Part shown: positions 46,927-56,700 of the stretch, piece by piece
Layout: each line of letters opens with the position of its first letter
How positions within the stretch are numbered: the stretch's first letter is position 1
Assembly (NCBI RefSeq): GCF_014696825.1
Contig: NZ_JACJQU010000002.1
Location: 310,001-374,000, forward strand
Length of the DNA stretch: 64,000 nucleotides
DNA from: Anabaena sphaerica FACHB-251
Lineage (GTDB): Bacteria > Cyanobacteriota > Cyanobacteriia > Cyanobacteriales > Nostocaceae
Direction of reading: 5' to 3'
The notes under the pieces: generated by a model
The model's input: only the letters and a program-made list of their open reading frames with translations
Database searches by the model: none
Told to the model about the DNA's origin: nothing
Translations under genes and position numbers: made by a program

Positions 46927-47119
46927 GAAACAGCAGCATAATTTACAGACAAATCTGCATATCAGTTATTAATCTCTATTGTTGCCTGATTTCTGCAAAT
47001 AGAACTGTAACTGAACACACGATATACACCTTTGTAAATTTCAATATTAAAAATTCAAGCAACAATCAAATGAGTTACCCTGTCCATACAATTGTAAACT
47101 AGTAATTATTCAGTCAGTC

Positions 47120-47608
47120 ATGAACAATTTATTACAACTTACAAAACTTGGTGTGATTGTTACTTTTTTATTAGTAGCACCAACAATTTCTCATCCAGCT
47201 TCAGCGCAAACAACACCAGGTCCGATTGCTGCACCCAATGTTAAGCTAACCGTACAACGCAGTAGCGGTACTTGTCCGCAAACAGTGGGTTTATGGTGGA
47301 TTACTCTACCTTATGAAGGTGGGGCAGAACATACAGTAGTTGCGGATACTCGTGCATTTGCAGATTCGGTTAAGTTAGTATCAGCTAACAAGCAATTTGT
47401 AGAATTTGTTGCCCCCTTACGCAGTAACTACGCTTCCTGTGTTGGGCAAACTCGCAATCAGGAATATAAATTTTACACAGTGCAATTTAAGGATAAAAAA
47501 GCCTATTTTCGGGTAGATTTGCGAAAAATCAACGCCCCCGCCCAGGAAATTACCTACAAAACTATAGCTGGTTCTCGTCCTTATGTGCGGTGGGCGATCG
47601 CTGATTAA
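47120..47608 (+). CDS. secreted protein of unknown function
   Basis: 162 residues with a signal peptide (about 1-29, LVAPTISHPASAQ). The mature part is probably all-beta (NVKLTVQRSSGTCPQTVGLWWITLPYEGGAEHTVV, KQFVEFVAPL, YKFYTVQFKDKKAYFRVDL) with two cysteines (CPQT and SCVG) that could form a disulfide in the periplasm. No family name comes to mind. It is encoded alone, directly upstream of the decayed TnpB element. Confidence 0.7.
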   Translation: MNNLLQLTKLGVIVTFLLVAPTISHPASAQTTPGPIAAPNVKLTVQRSSGTCPQTVGLWWITLPYEGGAEHTVVADTRAFADSVKLVSANKQFVEFVAPLRSNYASCVGQTRNQEYKFYTVQFKDKKAYFRVDLRKINAPAQEITYKTIAGSRPYVRWAIAD

Positions 47609-47609
47609 T

Positions 47610-48133
47610 TGACATACTCGCCAGCCTAAAGGCGTGGGGATTGTGGGGTCAAACAGCAATTGCTGGCGTAGCCAGTCTAACATCACCTAACCCAATAGAC
47701 CTCTCCGGAAATATGGTAGAGACGTTCCGCCGCAACGTCTCTACAAGGGTTTCAAACCACGCACATTTAATTACCGGAGATGTCTAATGCTTGATGCCCC
47801 AACCATTTGAATATTTTTAGCAGCGTTTTCATCGCGTCCATTAATTGAGTGACAAGATGGACAACGCCACTGTCTAACAGATAGATCTAGATTTTCTAAA
47901 ATATACCCACAACCAGAACAAGTTTTACTAGATGGATAATACCACTTATCTACAAAAATAACTTGTTTATTTTTCTTTTTGGCTACCCATTGTAATATTT
48001 GGAGAAATTCGCCAAACGCTAAGTCTGATATTTTTCTGCCCCAAAGGTGTCTATTCCTTTTGTGTTCGTATAGCTTAAACTTCAGTGTTTTCATGACAAT
48101 ATTATATCAAAGTCGCCCTAGAAGGGCGAGGAA
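47610..48133 (-). mobile_element. internally deleted IS200/IS605-type element
   Basis: It spans the hairpin tcgccctagaagggcga (48113-48129), the usual left-end structure of cyanobacterial IS605-type elements, the shortened tnpB frame, and a right-end region with cgccagcctaaaggcg (47619-47634). No TnpA is present. A common palindrome (gtagagacgtt/aacgtctctac, 47716-47744) has inserted or lies within the right end. In intact elements that right end encodes the guide RNA of TnpB. Confidence 0.75.
47771..48094 (-). pseudogene. tnpB: internally deleted tnpB (IS605 OrfB) gene
   Basis: 107 codons. The first 14 residues (MKTLKFKLYEHKRN) are the TnpB N-terminus; the chain then jumps directly to the C-terminal third (NRHLWGRKISDLAFGEFLQILQW), the zinc ribbon (Cys-x2-Cys in CSGCG and in CPSCHS) and the last catalytic Asp in GRDENAAKNI. 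Two of the three RuvC acids and the whole middle (about 250 residues) are missing, so no nuclease is possible. The frame itself is intact across the deletion, and the product could still bind nucleic acid. Confidence 0.9.
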
Positions 48134-48163
48134 CCTCAAACCCATTTCTTTGGTAAAATTCTT

Positions 48164-48802
48164 ATGGCACTTTATCTAGATTCAGCGATCGCATCCGAAG
48201 CCGAAATAGTTAAACATTGGGGTTGGGTAAAAGGTATCACCACCAATCCCACTTTGTTAGCAAAAGCCAATACCCCACCAGAAACCACCCTGAAAACCCT
48301 GGTTTCCTTAACTTCGGGTCCAGTGTATTACCAACTTTTGTCCGCTGATAAAAACAGCATGATCGCCGAAGGAATCAAAGCTTTTAGCATTATCGGTTCT
48401 CAAACAATCTTGAAAATTCCTGCCACACCGCTAGGGTTTGAAGTCGTAGCCACAGTTTCACCAGAAATTACCTGTTCCGTTACCGGGATTTACAGCCCCA
48501 CACAAGCCGCAGTGGCCAAGGAAGCCGGCGCAAAAATTGCCATAGCCTACGTCAATCGCGCTACACGCTTTTTAGGCGATGGTATCGCTTTGGTGCGAGA
48601 TATGGCCAGCATTCTCAAAGGTAGCGGTGTGGAAATTCTCGCAGCTAGTATCAAGTCACCAGAAGAAGCAGCCGCATCTCTCCAAGCTGGTGCAGATCAT
48701 CTCACTTTACCTTTAGCTATGTTGCAAGCTATGGCCACTCATGAATTTTCTAATCAAACTGTTATTGACTTCGCTGCTGGCGGAATTGGGTTAAAAATCT
48801 AA
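48164..48802 (+). CDS. transaldolase-family protein (fructose-6-phosphate aldolase-like)
   Basis: 212 residues, the short single-barrel FSA/TalC length. Motifs: LYLDSAIASEAEIVKHWGWVKGITTNPTLL (about 3-32), ILKIPAT with the Schiff-base Lys (about 85-91), VTGIYSPTQAAVAKEAGAKIAIAYVNR and ILAASIKSPEEAAASLQAGADHLTLPLAML. It should cleave or form fructose 6-phosphate or sedoheptulose 7-phosphate by a Lys-imine mechanism. The decayed IS element ends 30 bases upstream and may affect its promoter. Confidence 0.9.
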   Translation: MALYLDSAIASEAEIVKHWGWVKGITTNPTLLAKANTPPETTLKTLVSLTSGPVYYQLLSADKNSMIAEGIKAFSIIGSQTILKIPATPLGFEVVATVSPEITCSVTGIYSPTQAAVAKEAGAKIAIAYVNRATRFLGDGIALVRDMASILKGSGVEILAASIKSPEEAAASLQAGADHLTLPLAMLQAMATHEFSNQTVIDFAAGGIGLKI

Positions 48803-49048
48803 ATTTATCTAATTACGACTTTTGGAAAACTGTTAGTTGATTAAGGAAGGGTTAAACCCCTCATCCAAAAACCTTCCTGTTGCATGGTAAACTGACTTGA
48901 AAATAAGTTCTTAACTCACAAATAAAGTTTGTTAAAAGCCACTGAAATCAAATGCCAATGCGCTTGATGGGTGTTACCCCCTACTGCTTTACTAACAGTA
49001 TCTTTGTTTTTGCCTGGCACTTTTACCAGTCGCATTAACAGAAATCTC

Positions 49049-49397
49049 TATAATCCTATGTTAGCAATGGACAATTAAAAATTTTCAGAAAAATGCCAAC
49101 TTGGCAACCACAGCCTCAAGAAGCAAGTTAAATTAAATGAGACAAACGAAAGCAAGGCAGTTGCTAAGAAGTTAAACAAATTAGCTTGAGCTTCTTGTTA
49201 AGTTTGTCGGACAATTAAATAAAATGATCGTTTGCTGCAATAGGAATACTCACTGAGTAGAAACGTGATCGTTAAATTTTTAATTACCCCCCTAATTAAC
49301 GATTGGCGTTATGTGTATATTCCTGAATCGCTTCAGCAGCAAAAAGTAGAGTGGGAGAGAATGGCGCTTGATAATGCCTCCTCCCACTCTCTTTTTT
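49049..49397 (+). ncRNA. candidate small-RNA transcription unit
   Basis: In the 800-base gap 48803-49598 a TATAAT box (49049-49054) is followed by about 290 bases of structured, non-coding sequence. That includes an inverted pair gacaaac (49141) / gtttgtc (49202) and the repeated gatcgt motif near 49226 and 49266. It ends in a textbook terminator (49348-49397). The minus strand gene beyond is convergent. No known RNA family (6S, Yfr1, tmRNA, RNase P) could be matched by eye. The start is a guess; the terminator is firm. Confidence 0.4.
49348..49397 (+). terminator. strong rho-independent terminator
   Basis: AGAGTGGGAG (49348-49357) pairs perfectly with CTCCCACTCT (49381-49390), followed by CTTTTTT. 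No protein gene on the plus strand ends within 500 bases of it, so it implies an unannotated transcript. Confidence 0.8.
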
Positions 49398-49445
49398 GGG
49401 GGTAATACCTATTAAAAATTAAAATAAGTTAAGGATAATTGTAGG

Positions 49446-49471
49446 TTGGGTAGAGCGACAGCGAAACCCAA
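49446..49471. repeat. gttgggtagagcgacagcgaaacccaac palindrome
   Basis: A short intergenic hairpin with the same gttggg/cccaac arms as the unit at 4296. It lies between the terminator and the end of the MFS gene. Confidence 0.5.
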
Positions 49472-49598
49472 CAAAGTCCTGAAAATGTAGAAGCAGGGAA
49501 CAGGAAAGAAGGAACAGGAAAGAAGGAATAAAGGTATACTGTTTCTGTATAGCTACGCCACGCAAGCTATCACAAATCAAATAAGATTGCTATATACA

Positions 49599-50792
49599 TC
49601 ACCCACAAGTAAAATAACTAAACACGAAAAATATCAAAATTGCAAAACCCACCGCTGCAAAAAATACGCTATTAATTCCCCCAAACCCAAACGCAACACC
49701 CATCAACAAAGGTCCCAAAGTTTGCCCTAAACCAAAAAATGTCCCATTCACTGATACAACCGTTGCTAAATATTCTCTGGGTGCTAACTCCGCTAACAAA
49801 GTTTGAATGCTGGGAAAACCAATTCCTAACCCAATACCAAATATTGTAGCCGGGATTAATAGCAACCAAATACTGGAAACAAAGGGAACAATTAACATTG
49901 CTAAAGCATAAAAAACATAAGATGCCTTAATTAAAGTTGTCGGTTGATATCTTCTTGCCAATTTTCCCAACTGAGATGATGTAATTGTAATGGCTACAGA
50001 TACACTTGAAAGTATTAAGCCAATGGTAGAAGGTGGTGCTTTAAAAGTATCATTAATTAATTGTGGTAAATAAGTTACATGAGCGCCATAAAGCAGAACA
50101 AAGTTAGATGCACTGGCAATAAATAGCCCAAATAATCGCCGATTTTTGATTATTTTTCCCGCATTAATTAAATATTCTTTGAGGTTGCGATCGCCTTTTG
50201 GTTCTGGATTCTTTAAAACCACTAATACCAGCAACCCTACAGGAATCGCTATCACAGGTAACATAAAGGGATAATACCAACCGATTGTCGCTAATGCACC
50301 ACCAATTAACGGATAACTTGCAGTACCAACACTGCTAAAACTGGCATTATATCCCATGGCAGCAGCACGTCTATCTCCTGTATATAAATCACCAATTAAA
50401 GTAATACTTAAAGACATTAATGAAGCTGCACCAAGTCCTTGCAATAAGCGTAAAAACAACAATAAATTAAAATCACGAGCAAAAGCACAAGCTGTACCAG
50501 CAATCCCAAATAAAAATAGAGAAGGTACAATAATTTTCTTTCTACCCCATCTATCAGCTAATACTCCAATTACAGGACCTAAAATCAATGCTGGTAATGT
50601 AAATACTGTAATTAACAATCCCAGATTTTTGGGATTAATATTTAAAGATTTAGCTAAGTAAGGAAAAGCAGGAGTAATGCTAGAAACACCAATCACGGCA
50701 ATGAGAGTGACTGCACAAATGATCTGAAAATTTAACTCTTGATAAATAGGTTTGCGGCTTTCAAATTCTGACTGTTCTTCTGATGAACTCAT
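49599..50792 (-). CDS. MFS transporter
   Basis: 397 residues with about 12 hydrophobic helices. The MFS loop motif GVLADRWGRKKIIVPSLFLFG (about 81-101) lies between helices 2 and 3, and LRLLQGLGAASLMSLSITLIGDLY (about 114-137) matches motifs of the drug:proton antiporter branch (DHA1/2-like). LGIGFPSIQTLLAELAP repeats the pattern in the second half. Substrate unknown; multidrug or siderophore export is possible. It is encoded downstream of a small membrane protein on the same strand, with about 55 bases between. Confidence 0.88.
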   Translation of the reverse strand: MSSSEEQSEFESRKPIYQELNFQIICAVTLIAVIGVSSITPAFPYLAKSLNINPKNLGLLITVFTLPALILGPVIGVLADRWGRKKIIVPSLFLFGIAGTACAFARDFNLLLFLRLLQGLGAASLMSLSITLIGDLYTGDRRAAAMGYNASFSSVGTASYPLIGGALATIGWYYPFMLPVIAIPVGLLVLVVLKNPEPKGDRNLKEYLINAGKIIKNRRLFGLFIASASNFVLLYGAHVTYLPQLINDTFKAPPSTIGLILSSVSVAITITSSQLGKLARRYQPTTLIKASYVFYALAMLIVPFVSSIWLLLIPATIFGIGLGIGFPSIQTLLAELAPREYLATVVSVNGTFFGLGQTLGPLLMGVAFGFGGINSVFFAAVGFAILIFFVFSYFTCG

Positions 50793-50848
50793 AATGATGC
50801 ACCTGTAGATGATTAATTGAAATCCGCATGATGATTGGCTAATTAAGC

Positions 50849-51349
50849 TTATGTATTTTCTTTCAAAAACAAAATATAATCAACCATTTTTTGCTTGCTA
50901 CTAAAAAGACTGGTTTCATAATAAGTCAAGCGGCGATGTTCACCGGAATATAAAACAACAACCATCCAATATGACTGACTATCAATTTGGACTTTTTTAC
51001 CAAACCTAGTTTTAGTAATAAACGAAGAACTATGCGAGTTAATTAGGACTGTTTCAATTTCAGAAAGTGGTATTTCAATAACTCCCTGAGCAAATATATT
51101 TCGTTGTTTCAAGGTAATTCGACCAAATGATGAATTAAAATCACAGGTTATTACTTCATAGCAATTATCAATATCTAAAATTAAAGTGCTAACACACAAA
51201 CCTAACATCAATAATAAATAAAAAATAATTATTTCTCCACCAGCCAAGATAGATAATAATATTCCCAAAGTAGGAATAAAAGCATGATAGAATATATCTG
51301 GTGTTGAATATTCTTCAAATCTGTATATTTTTCTGATTTTTAAGTGCAT
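50849..51349 (-). CDS. hypothetical membrane protein, two TM segments and a PH-like soluble part
   Basis: 166 residues. After a basic start, two hydrophobic helices form a hairpin (about 23-62, FIPTLGILLSILAGG and IIIFYLLLMLGLCVSTLIL). The rest is a beta-rich domain (YEVITCDFNSSFGRITLKQRN, VIEIPLSEIETVLI, YWMVVVLYSGEHRRLTYY) reminiscent of small bacterial PH-like domains, though I cannot name it. It precedes the MFS gene and may be co-transcribed. Confidence 0.55.
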   Translation of the reverse strand: MHLKIRKIYRFEEYSTPDIFYHAFIPTLGILLSILAGGEIIIFYLLLMLGLCVSTLILDIDNCYEVITCDFNSSFGRITLKQRNIFAQGVIEIPLSEIETVLINSHSSSFITKTRFGKKVQIDSQSYWMVVVLYSGEHRRLTYYETSLFSSKQKMVDYILFLKENT

Positions 51350-51382
51350 ATTTATTGCTATGTTCAGAAATACAATCCATTC

Positions 51383-51536
51383 AGAGGGAGCGGGGAACGG
51401 GCAACTCTTAACAGAAAAAACTCATGTTTAAAAACATGAAATTGAAATAATGACACTTTTTTTTTGACTGAGCTTTAAACTCAGCAACTTTTGTTTCTTA
51501 TCTGTTCCCTGTTCCCTGCTCCCTTTTTTTGTAATG
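51383..51536 (-). repeat. two-hairpin dispersed repeat downstream of rubrerythrin (inverse copy)
   Basis: Read on the minus strand it matches the repeat at 44925-45115: ggaacag units, then ctgagtttaaagctcag, then catgtttttaaacatg. The copy after cpcL has about 35 extra bases between the two palindromes. It directly follows the rubrerythrin terminator. Confidence 0.75.
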
Positions 51537-51542
51537 GGAAGT

Positions 51543-51590
51543 AAAAAAATCCCTCTTCCGTATTTTATACGTTATCAGGGAAGAGGGATT
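51543..51590 (-). terminator. rho-independent terminator of rubrerythrin
   Basis: On the minus strand AATCCCTCTTCC pairs perfectly with GGAAGAGGGATT, followed by a run of T. It starts about 35 bases after the rubrerythrin stop codon. Confidence 0.85.
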
Positions 51591-51623
51591 AAATTTATTT
51601 AACTGCTAAATCTACCTGTTGTT

Positions 51624-52337
51624 TTAAGCAGCAACCTTTTCTTCCAGAGGTTTAAAAGTCTTTTTAGTAGCACCGCAAATAGGACAACTCCAATCATCAG
51701 GAATTGCGGCAAAAGGTGTACCAGGTGCAATTCCCGAATCAGGATCACCAACAACAGGATCATAAATCATGCTGCATTGTCTACAAATCCATTTTTGAGT
51801 TTGGGGATCTTCACTTGCTACTCTGGTTACAGCTTGTCCTCCGTTTAATACTTCCAAAGCTTCAGCGTAGCGATCTGCATGGTAATTTTCAATGAATTTT
51901 AGCAAACCAAAACGGTGTGCTGCGGCGCGGAATGTGTTAGCGTGTTCGCTAGATTCTTGGGCTTGTTTGAGAAATTCTTCTGCTGCGGGATTGTCTCTAT
52001 CGTTTTGAGCAGCAGCAGCAAATTCAGGATACATCGTAGTGTATTCATAGGTTTCACCTTCAATTGCCAAAGACAAACAGCGAGAGACAATTTCCCGTTT
52101 TTGTTCATCAGTCAAACTAGCTCCATCTTTCACAACTAGTTCTGGATGTAATAACTCAAAATGTGCAAAAGCGTGTTCAGTTTCTTGATCTGCTGTTTCC
52201 TTAAAAAGTTTTGCTAAGTCTGTAAACCCCAGTTTCCGTGCCACATTTGCAAAAAACAAGTATTTGCGATTTGCCATCGATTCACCACCGAAAGCGGCTT
52301 CTAAGTTGTTTAGTGTTGTAAAATTTGACAAATCCAT
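51624..52337 (-). CDS. rbrA: rubrerythrin, RbrA type
   Basis: 237 residues from ATG 52337. A longer frame adds 39 codons with no family match and is rejected. Residues about 1-150 are a ferritin-like diiron domain (LEAAFGGESMANRKYLFFANVARKLG, ETADQETEHAFAHFELL with an ExxH iron-ligand pair, ESSEHANTFRAAAHRFG with another). Residues about 185-230 are a rubredoxin domain (WICRQCSMIYDP, CPICGATKKTFKP, two Cys-x2-Cys). It reduces H2O2 with electrons passed through the Fe(Cys)4 site. In Anabaena 7120 the RbrA homologue protects nitrogenase in heterocysts, so that role is likely here. Confidence 0.93.
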   Translation of the reverse strand: MDLSNFTTLNNLEAAFGGESMANRKYLFFANVARKLGFTDLAKLFKETADQETEHAFAHFELLHPELVVKDGASLTDEQKREIVSRCLSLAIEGETYEYTTMYPEFAAAAQNDRDNPAAEEFLKQAQESSEHANTFRAAAHRFGLLKFIENYHADRYAEALEVLNGGQAVTRVASEDPQTQKWICRQCSMIYDPVVGDPDSGIAPGTPFAAIPDDWSCPICGATKKTFKPLEEKVAA

Positions 52338-52617
52338 AATTTTTACGTGCCGACGAAGTGATATTTGATGGGAAAAACAAACTTTTAAACTAGGGTAAAT
52401 GAGCCAACATCTAAAATTGTGAGAAAATCCCATATCGAGACAGGTTTTATACAACCTATTTCAGCCCATTTTTCATTACCCGTGTTCTTAGCTGCTCCAG
52501 GATAATTATAAAACTTAAATGATTAATAGGTTATTTTTTTTATGTAAAAATGTAAAATGTTTTGATGAAAATTATTAAAGAATTCAAGATTCAGTTGAAG
52601 ACTGAAGATCTTGTGTT

Positions 52618-53709
52618 TCAGAAAGATGTAACAACCTCTGAGACTTCAACGGTGAAAATAGAGCCTTGAGGATGATTATCCTGTAATGTAATTTTGCCGC
52701 CATGAGCTTCAATGGCTATTTTACAGAATGCCAATCCTAAACCCGTCTGGCTGGTATTATTAATCGTAGTTCCTATTTCATACTTGTCGAAAATCTTCTC
52801 TCGCAGTTCTTTTTTAACTCCGGGTCCAAAGTCAGCAATCTCAAATTTTGCTGATCCAGTTTCTATATAATTGGCACGTAAAATAATTTGACTGTTAACA
52901 GGAGAAAACTTAATTGCATTAGAAATAAGATTATTGATGATCCGACGAAAAATAGCCACATCTACCTTAAGACTACCACCAGGTTCTGGTAGCTCGCTGA
53001 TGAATTGAATATTTTTCTTTTCTGCGATCGCAGAAAATTCTTCTACTACTGACTGACACAAGCTATAAATATCTACTTCAGAATAGTTGAGAATCATCTT
53101 ACCAGATTCTAACTTTGCCATTATTAGTAGACCATCAATCATTGACTGTAATTCCTCTCCAGCACTAATAATCTGATCAACTTTTACTTGTTGTTTTTCT
53201 GGAGATAACTTGGGATATTTTAGTATATGAGCCGATAAAATCATGCTGGTGAGAGAATTCCGCAGGTCATGTACCATCATATTGACCATATCTTCTCGCC
53301 ACTTTAATAATTCCTGCACCTGATCGTATTGGTGTTTAATGCGTAACATTGAATGAATCCTAGATCGTAATTCCATACCATGTATAGGTTTACTGATAAA
53401 ATCATCAGCCCCTGCGCTCAGACATCGAGCTAAATCTTCTTTGGAAGTGAGAGCAGTAACCATAATAATAGGAACCGGCTGCCAACGGGCGCTTTGCTTA
53501 ATTAGCTGACAGGTTTCCAGTCCATCCATTTCTGGCATCATTACATCCATTAAGATCACATCAGGTTGAACCCTTTCTAGAGAAGTGATAGCTTTGTGTC
53601 CATTTTGAGCGTAGTACAATTGATAGTTTTCGTTGTAAAGAAAAGTTTCAATTACATCAAAATTGTTAGGCTCGTCATCGACGATCAAGATAGAAGATAA
53701 AGTATTCAT
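52618..53709 (-). CDS. REC-histidine kinase (response regulator with kinase output)
   Basis: 363 residues. A receiver domain (about 6-122; ILIVDDEPNN, phospho-acceptor in VILMDVMMPEMDG, VTALTSKED, FISKPI) is joined to HisKA with an H-box VHDLRNSLTSMIL (His at about 142) and a complete HATPase: INNLISNAIKFSP, IADFGPGV, TGLGLAFCKIAIEAHGG. All catalytic boxes are present. It starts 16 bases after the stop of the 2252-residue kinase, so it is the second gene of that operon and probably receives its phosphoryl group through the receiver domain. Confidence 0.93.
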   Translation of the reverse strand: MNTLSSILIVDDEPNNFDVIETFLYNENYQLYYAQNGHKAITSLERVQPDVILMDVMMPEMDGLETCQLIKQSARWQPVPIIMVTALTSKEDLARCLSAGADDFISKPIHGMELRSRIHSMLRIKHQYDQVQELLKWREDMVNMMVHDLRNSLTSMILSAHILKYPKLSPEKQQVKVDQIISAGEELQSMIDGLLIMAKLESGKMILNYSEVDIYSLCQSVVEEFSAIAEKKNIQFISELPEPGGSLKVDVAIFRRIINNLISNAIKFSPVNSQIILRANYIETGSAKFEIADFGPGVKKELREKIFDKYEIGTTINNTSQTGLGLAFCKIAIEAHGGKITLQDNHPQGSIFTVEVSEVVTSF

Positions 53710-53725
53710 ATTTATTGAGTAGATT

Positions 53726-56700
53726 TTATTTATTTAATAAGTTTTGAATCATTTTTGTAAGTTGCTTTAATCTTACAGGTTTTGCCAGATATTCATTAGC
53801 TCCTGCCTGAAGGCATCTTTCATGATCGTTAGGCATAGCTAAACCAGTCAAAGCAATAATGGGAATATTAGCTATATCGTCATCAGCGCGAATCAAACGA
53901 ATAGCTTCGAGACCGTCCATTAGTGGCATTTGCACATCCATCAATATCAAATCAGGAGCATGAGTCTTAGCTAGGTCAATGGCTTCCAGTCCATTTCCAG
54001 CCACCAGCAGATGATAACCGCGACTCTCTAAATAGTTAGATACGGTATCAATATTCGCCTCATTATCTTCCGCTATCAAGATTAGAGGTTGTTGTTGAGT
54101 TGGTGGTAATTCCTCCTCAACAGTGATACTCTCCAGATGTGTAGCGGCAGTAGGAGGTTGGCGGAGTTGGTTAATTACCTGATGGAGTTGTTGACGGATA
54201 ATCGGTTTGATTAAATATTCAGCAGCACCTAATTCCAGACCGCGCGATCGCTCATCAACTACGGAAACGATGATTACAGGAATAGTTTGGGTTTCTGCAT
54301 GAGCCTTAATCTGTGCTAATACTTCCCAACCTGACCTATGAGGAAGCTGAATATCGAGAATTATTAATGCTGGTTGGTGTGCAAGAATTTGAGCGATCGC
54401 TCCTTCACCTTGCGGATAAACTACCCCCTCCATACCTATCTGATCTAAGTAGCGTGTCACCTGTTCAGCCGCTGTAGGTGTATCTTCAATGATTAATACC
54501 TTCCTATTTTCTGGCGCTAAACTACATTGAGGAAAGACAGCAGGGTGGGGCAACAAATCAGGCGTGCTGGACTGGCGATAGGGTAGCTTGACAGTAAAAC
54601 GACTGCCTTGACCAATCTCGCTAGTTACCCCAACTGTGCCATCATGTAACTCAACCAAGCGGCGCACCAGAGCCAGTCCCAGACCAGTTCCACTATACTG
54701 ACGGCTTAATTTTGTATCTACTTGCACAAAGGGTTTAAATAGTTTACTAGCATCATCTGGGGCAATACCAATACCAGTATCAATCACCGAAATAACCAGG
54801 TAAGAACCTTCTAACTCAATTTCTAACCGTACATTACCACCTTCAGGTGTGAATTTGACGGCATTATTTAGCAGGTTGATCAGCACCTGACAGATACGAA
54901 GTTCATCAACGACAATTTCCCCCAAAGTATCGGGAATACCAACAGTTAAATGAATGTTCTTTTTAATAGCTTGTTGCCGGATAAAGGGCAAACTGGAATC
55001 AGCCAGGTTTTTAACTGGCACAGATGTTAGTTGGAGTTCTAACTTACCAGACTCAATTTTAGACAGGTCAAGGATATCGTTAATCAACTCTAGTAAGTGT
55101 CTACCGCTACGTTCAATAGTAGCGATCGCTTTCTGCTGCCCTTGGTTAATGACACCAAAGACCTCTTCCTGTAAGCCTTCAGACATTCCTAAAATCGCAT
55201 TTAATGGCGTTCGCAATTCATGACTCATATTTGCCAAAAACTCATCTTTCAAGCGAGTGGCACGTTCTAACTCAGCATTGGTGAGAGTTAGCCGTTCATT
55301 AATTGTCCGTAATTCCTGTTCTGCCTTTTTGACATCAGTAATATCTCGGCAGACAGAAATCAAATTTCCTCCTTCTGTCAGCGTTAAAGACAGACCTTCA
55401 GTAAAAGTGCTACCATCCTTACGGGTTGCAGTTGCTTCACCCTGCCAGTGATGCTGCTGCATCAAGACAGGAAAAACTTCCTGCTCAAAGCGGCTAGATT
55501 CTTCTAAAGAATATAATTCTTGCCAAGTTTTACCGAGTAATTCTTCGGAATTTTCATACCCAAAAAGTTGCAGATGTGCTTGGTTCACATAGGTGAATAT
55601 ATTATTTTCCAGGATAGCGATCCCATCCACAGCGGCCTCGATCACAGCTAATTGGTGTTTTAGTTTTTTCTCAGCTTCTCTACGGTCAGTAATATCAAAA
55701 ACAGTGGAGAGACTATGTAGGTAAGTACCATCAGCACTGTTGACAGCCGTAGCATTGATGAGGACTGGTAACACTGTGCCATCTTTACGTATCAGAGAAA
55801 ACTCTAAATCTTTCACAAAGCCGATCTCTTTAAATTTTGGATAGTTTTCATGAAAGATTTGGCAACCTTGTTCAGTCAGAAAATTAATGTATTTTTGTCC
55901 CACCATCTCCTCGCGGGTGTAACCTAGCCATTGCAACTGAGTATTATTAATCCCAGTGATTATACCTTCAGAGTCCAGGGAATAATAACCACAAGGGGCA
56001 TTATTGTATAGATCCTCAACCTCCCGTGCATATTTCTCTAAAGCTTCTGAGGCATCTTTGCGTTCAGTAATATCTTGTGCTACACCAATATATTGAATCG
56101 CCCTTCCTTCGCTATTTCTCTTAAAAACGGCATCACGAGCAGAAAGCCAGCGCCATGTAGCATTAATATTACGGACACGGTACTCAATTTCTAGAATTTC
56201 ATCATCAGTCGCTGCTTGTAATTGTTGTTGGTGTGCAAAGTAAGCTACCAAGTCCTCTGGATGTAATAGCTGTTGTAACACCTGGGAACCCATTCGCGCC
56301 AGATCCCCTGGTGTGTAACCCAGGATGCTTGTTAGTTCCCGGTTAATGTAGAGGTTGTGTCCAGTTGTCAAATCGTGGATATAGAGGATATTAGGGGAAC
56401 TGTCAGCAATACTTTGAGCAAAACGCTGGCTTTCTTGTAGAGCAATTTCTGCTTGTTTGCGGTCGGTGATATCAGTGCGGATGGACAAATACTGTACAGG
56501 CTGTCCCTGGTCATTGACAAAGGGAACTATGGTAGTGTCTACCCAGTAGAAACTCCCATCCTTGCTGCAATTTTGAATTTCACCTCGCCAAACATTACCA
56601 CTGGAAATAGTAGACCAAAGTTCGGCAAAGAATTCCCTGGAGTGATAGCCAGAATTAACAAGTTTGTGGGTTTGGCCGATTAATTCATCCTGAGAATATT

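Noticed and set aside
49055-49400. Assignment of the gap transcript to 6S RNA or Yfr1
   Set aside because: The diagnostic bulged helix of 6S and the conserved single-stranded core of Yfr1 were not found.
52338-52454. 39-codon N-terminal extension of rubrerythrin
   Set aside because: The extension lacks similarity to the family; the ATG at 52337 gives the standard start.
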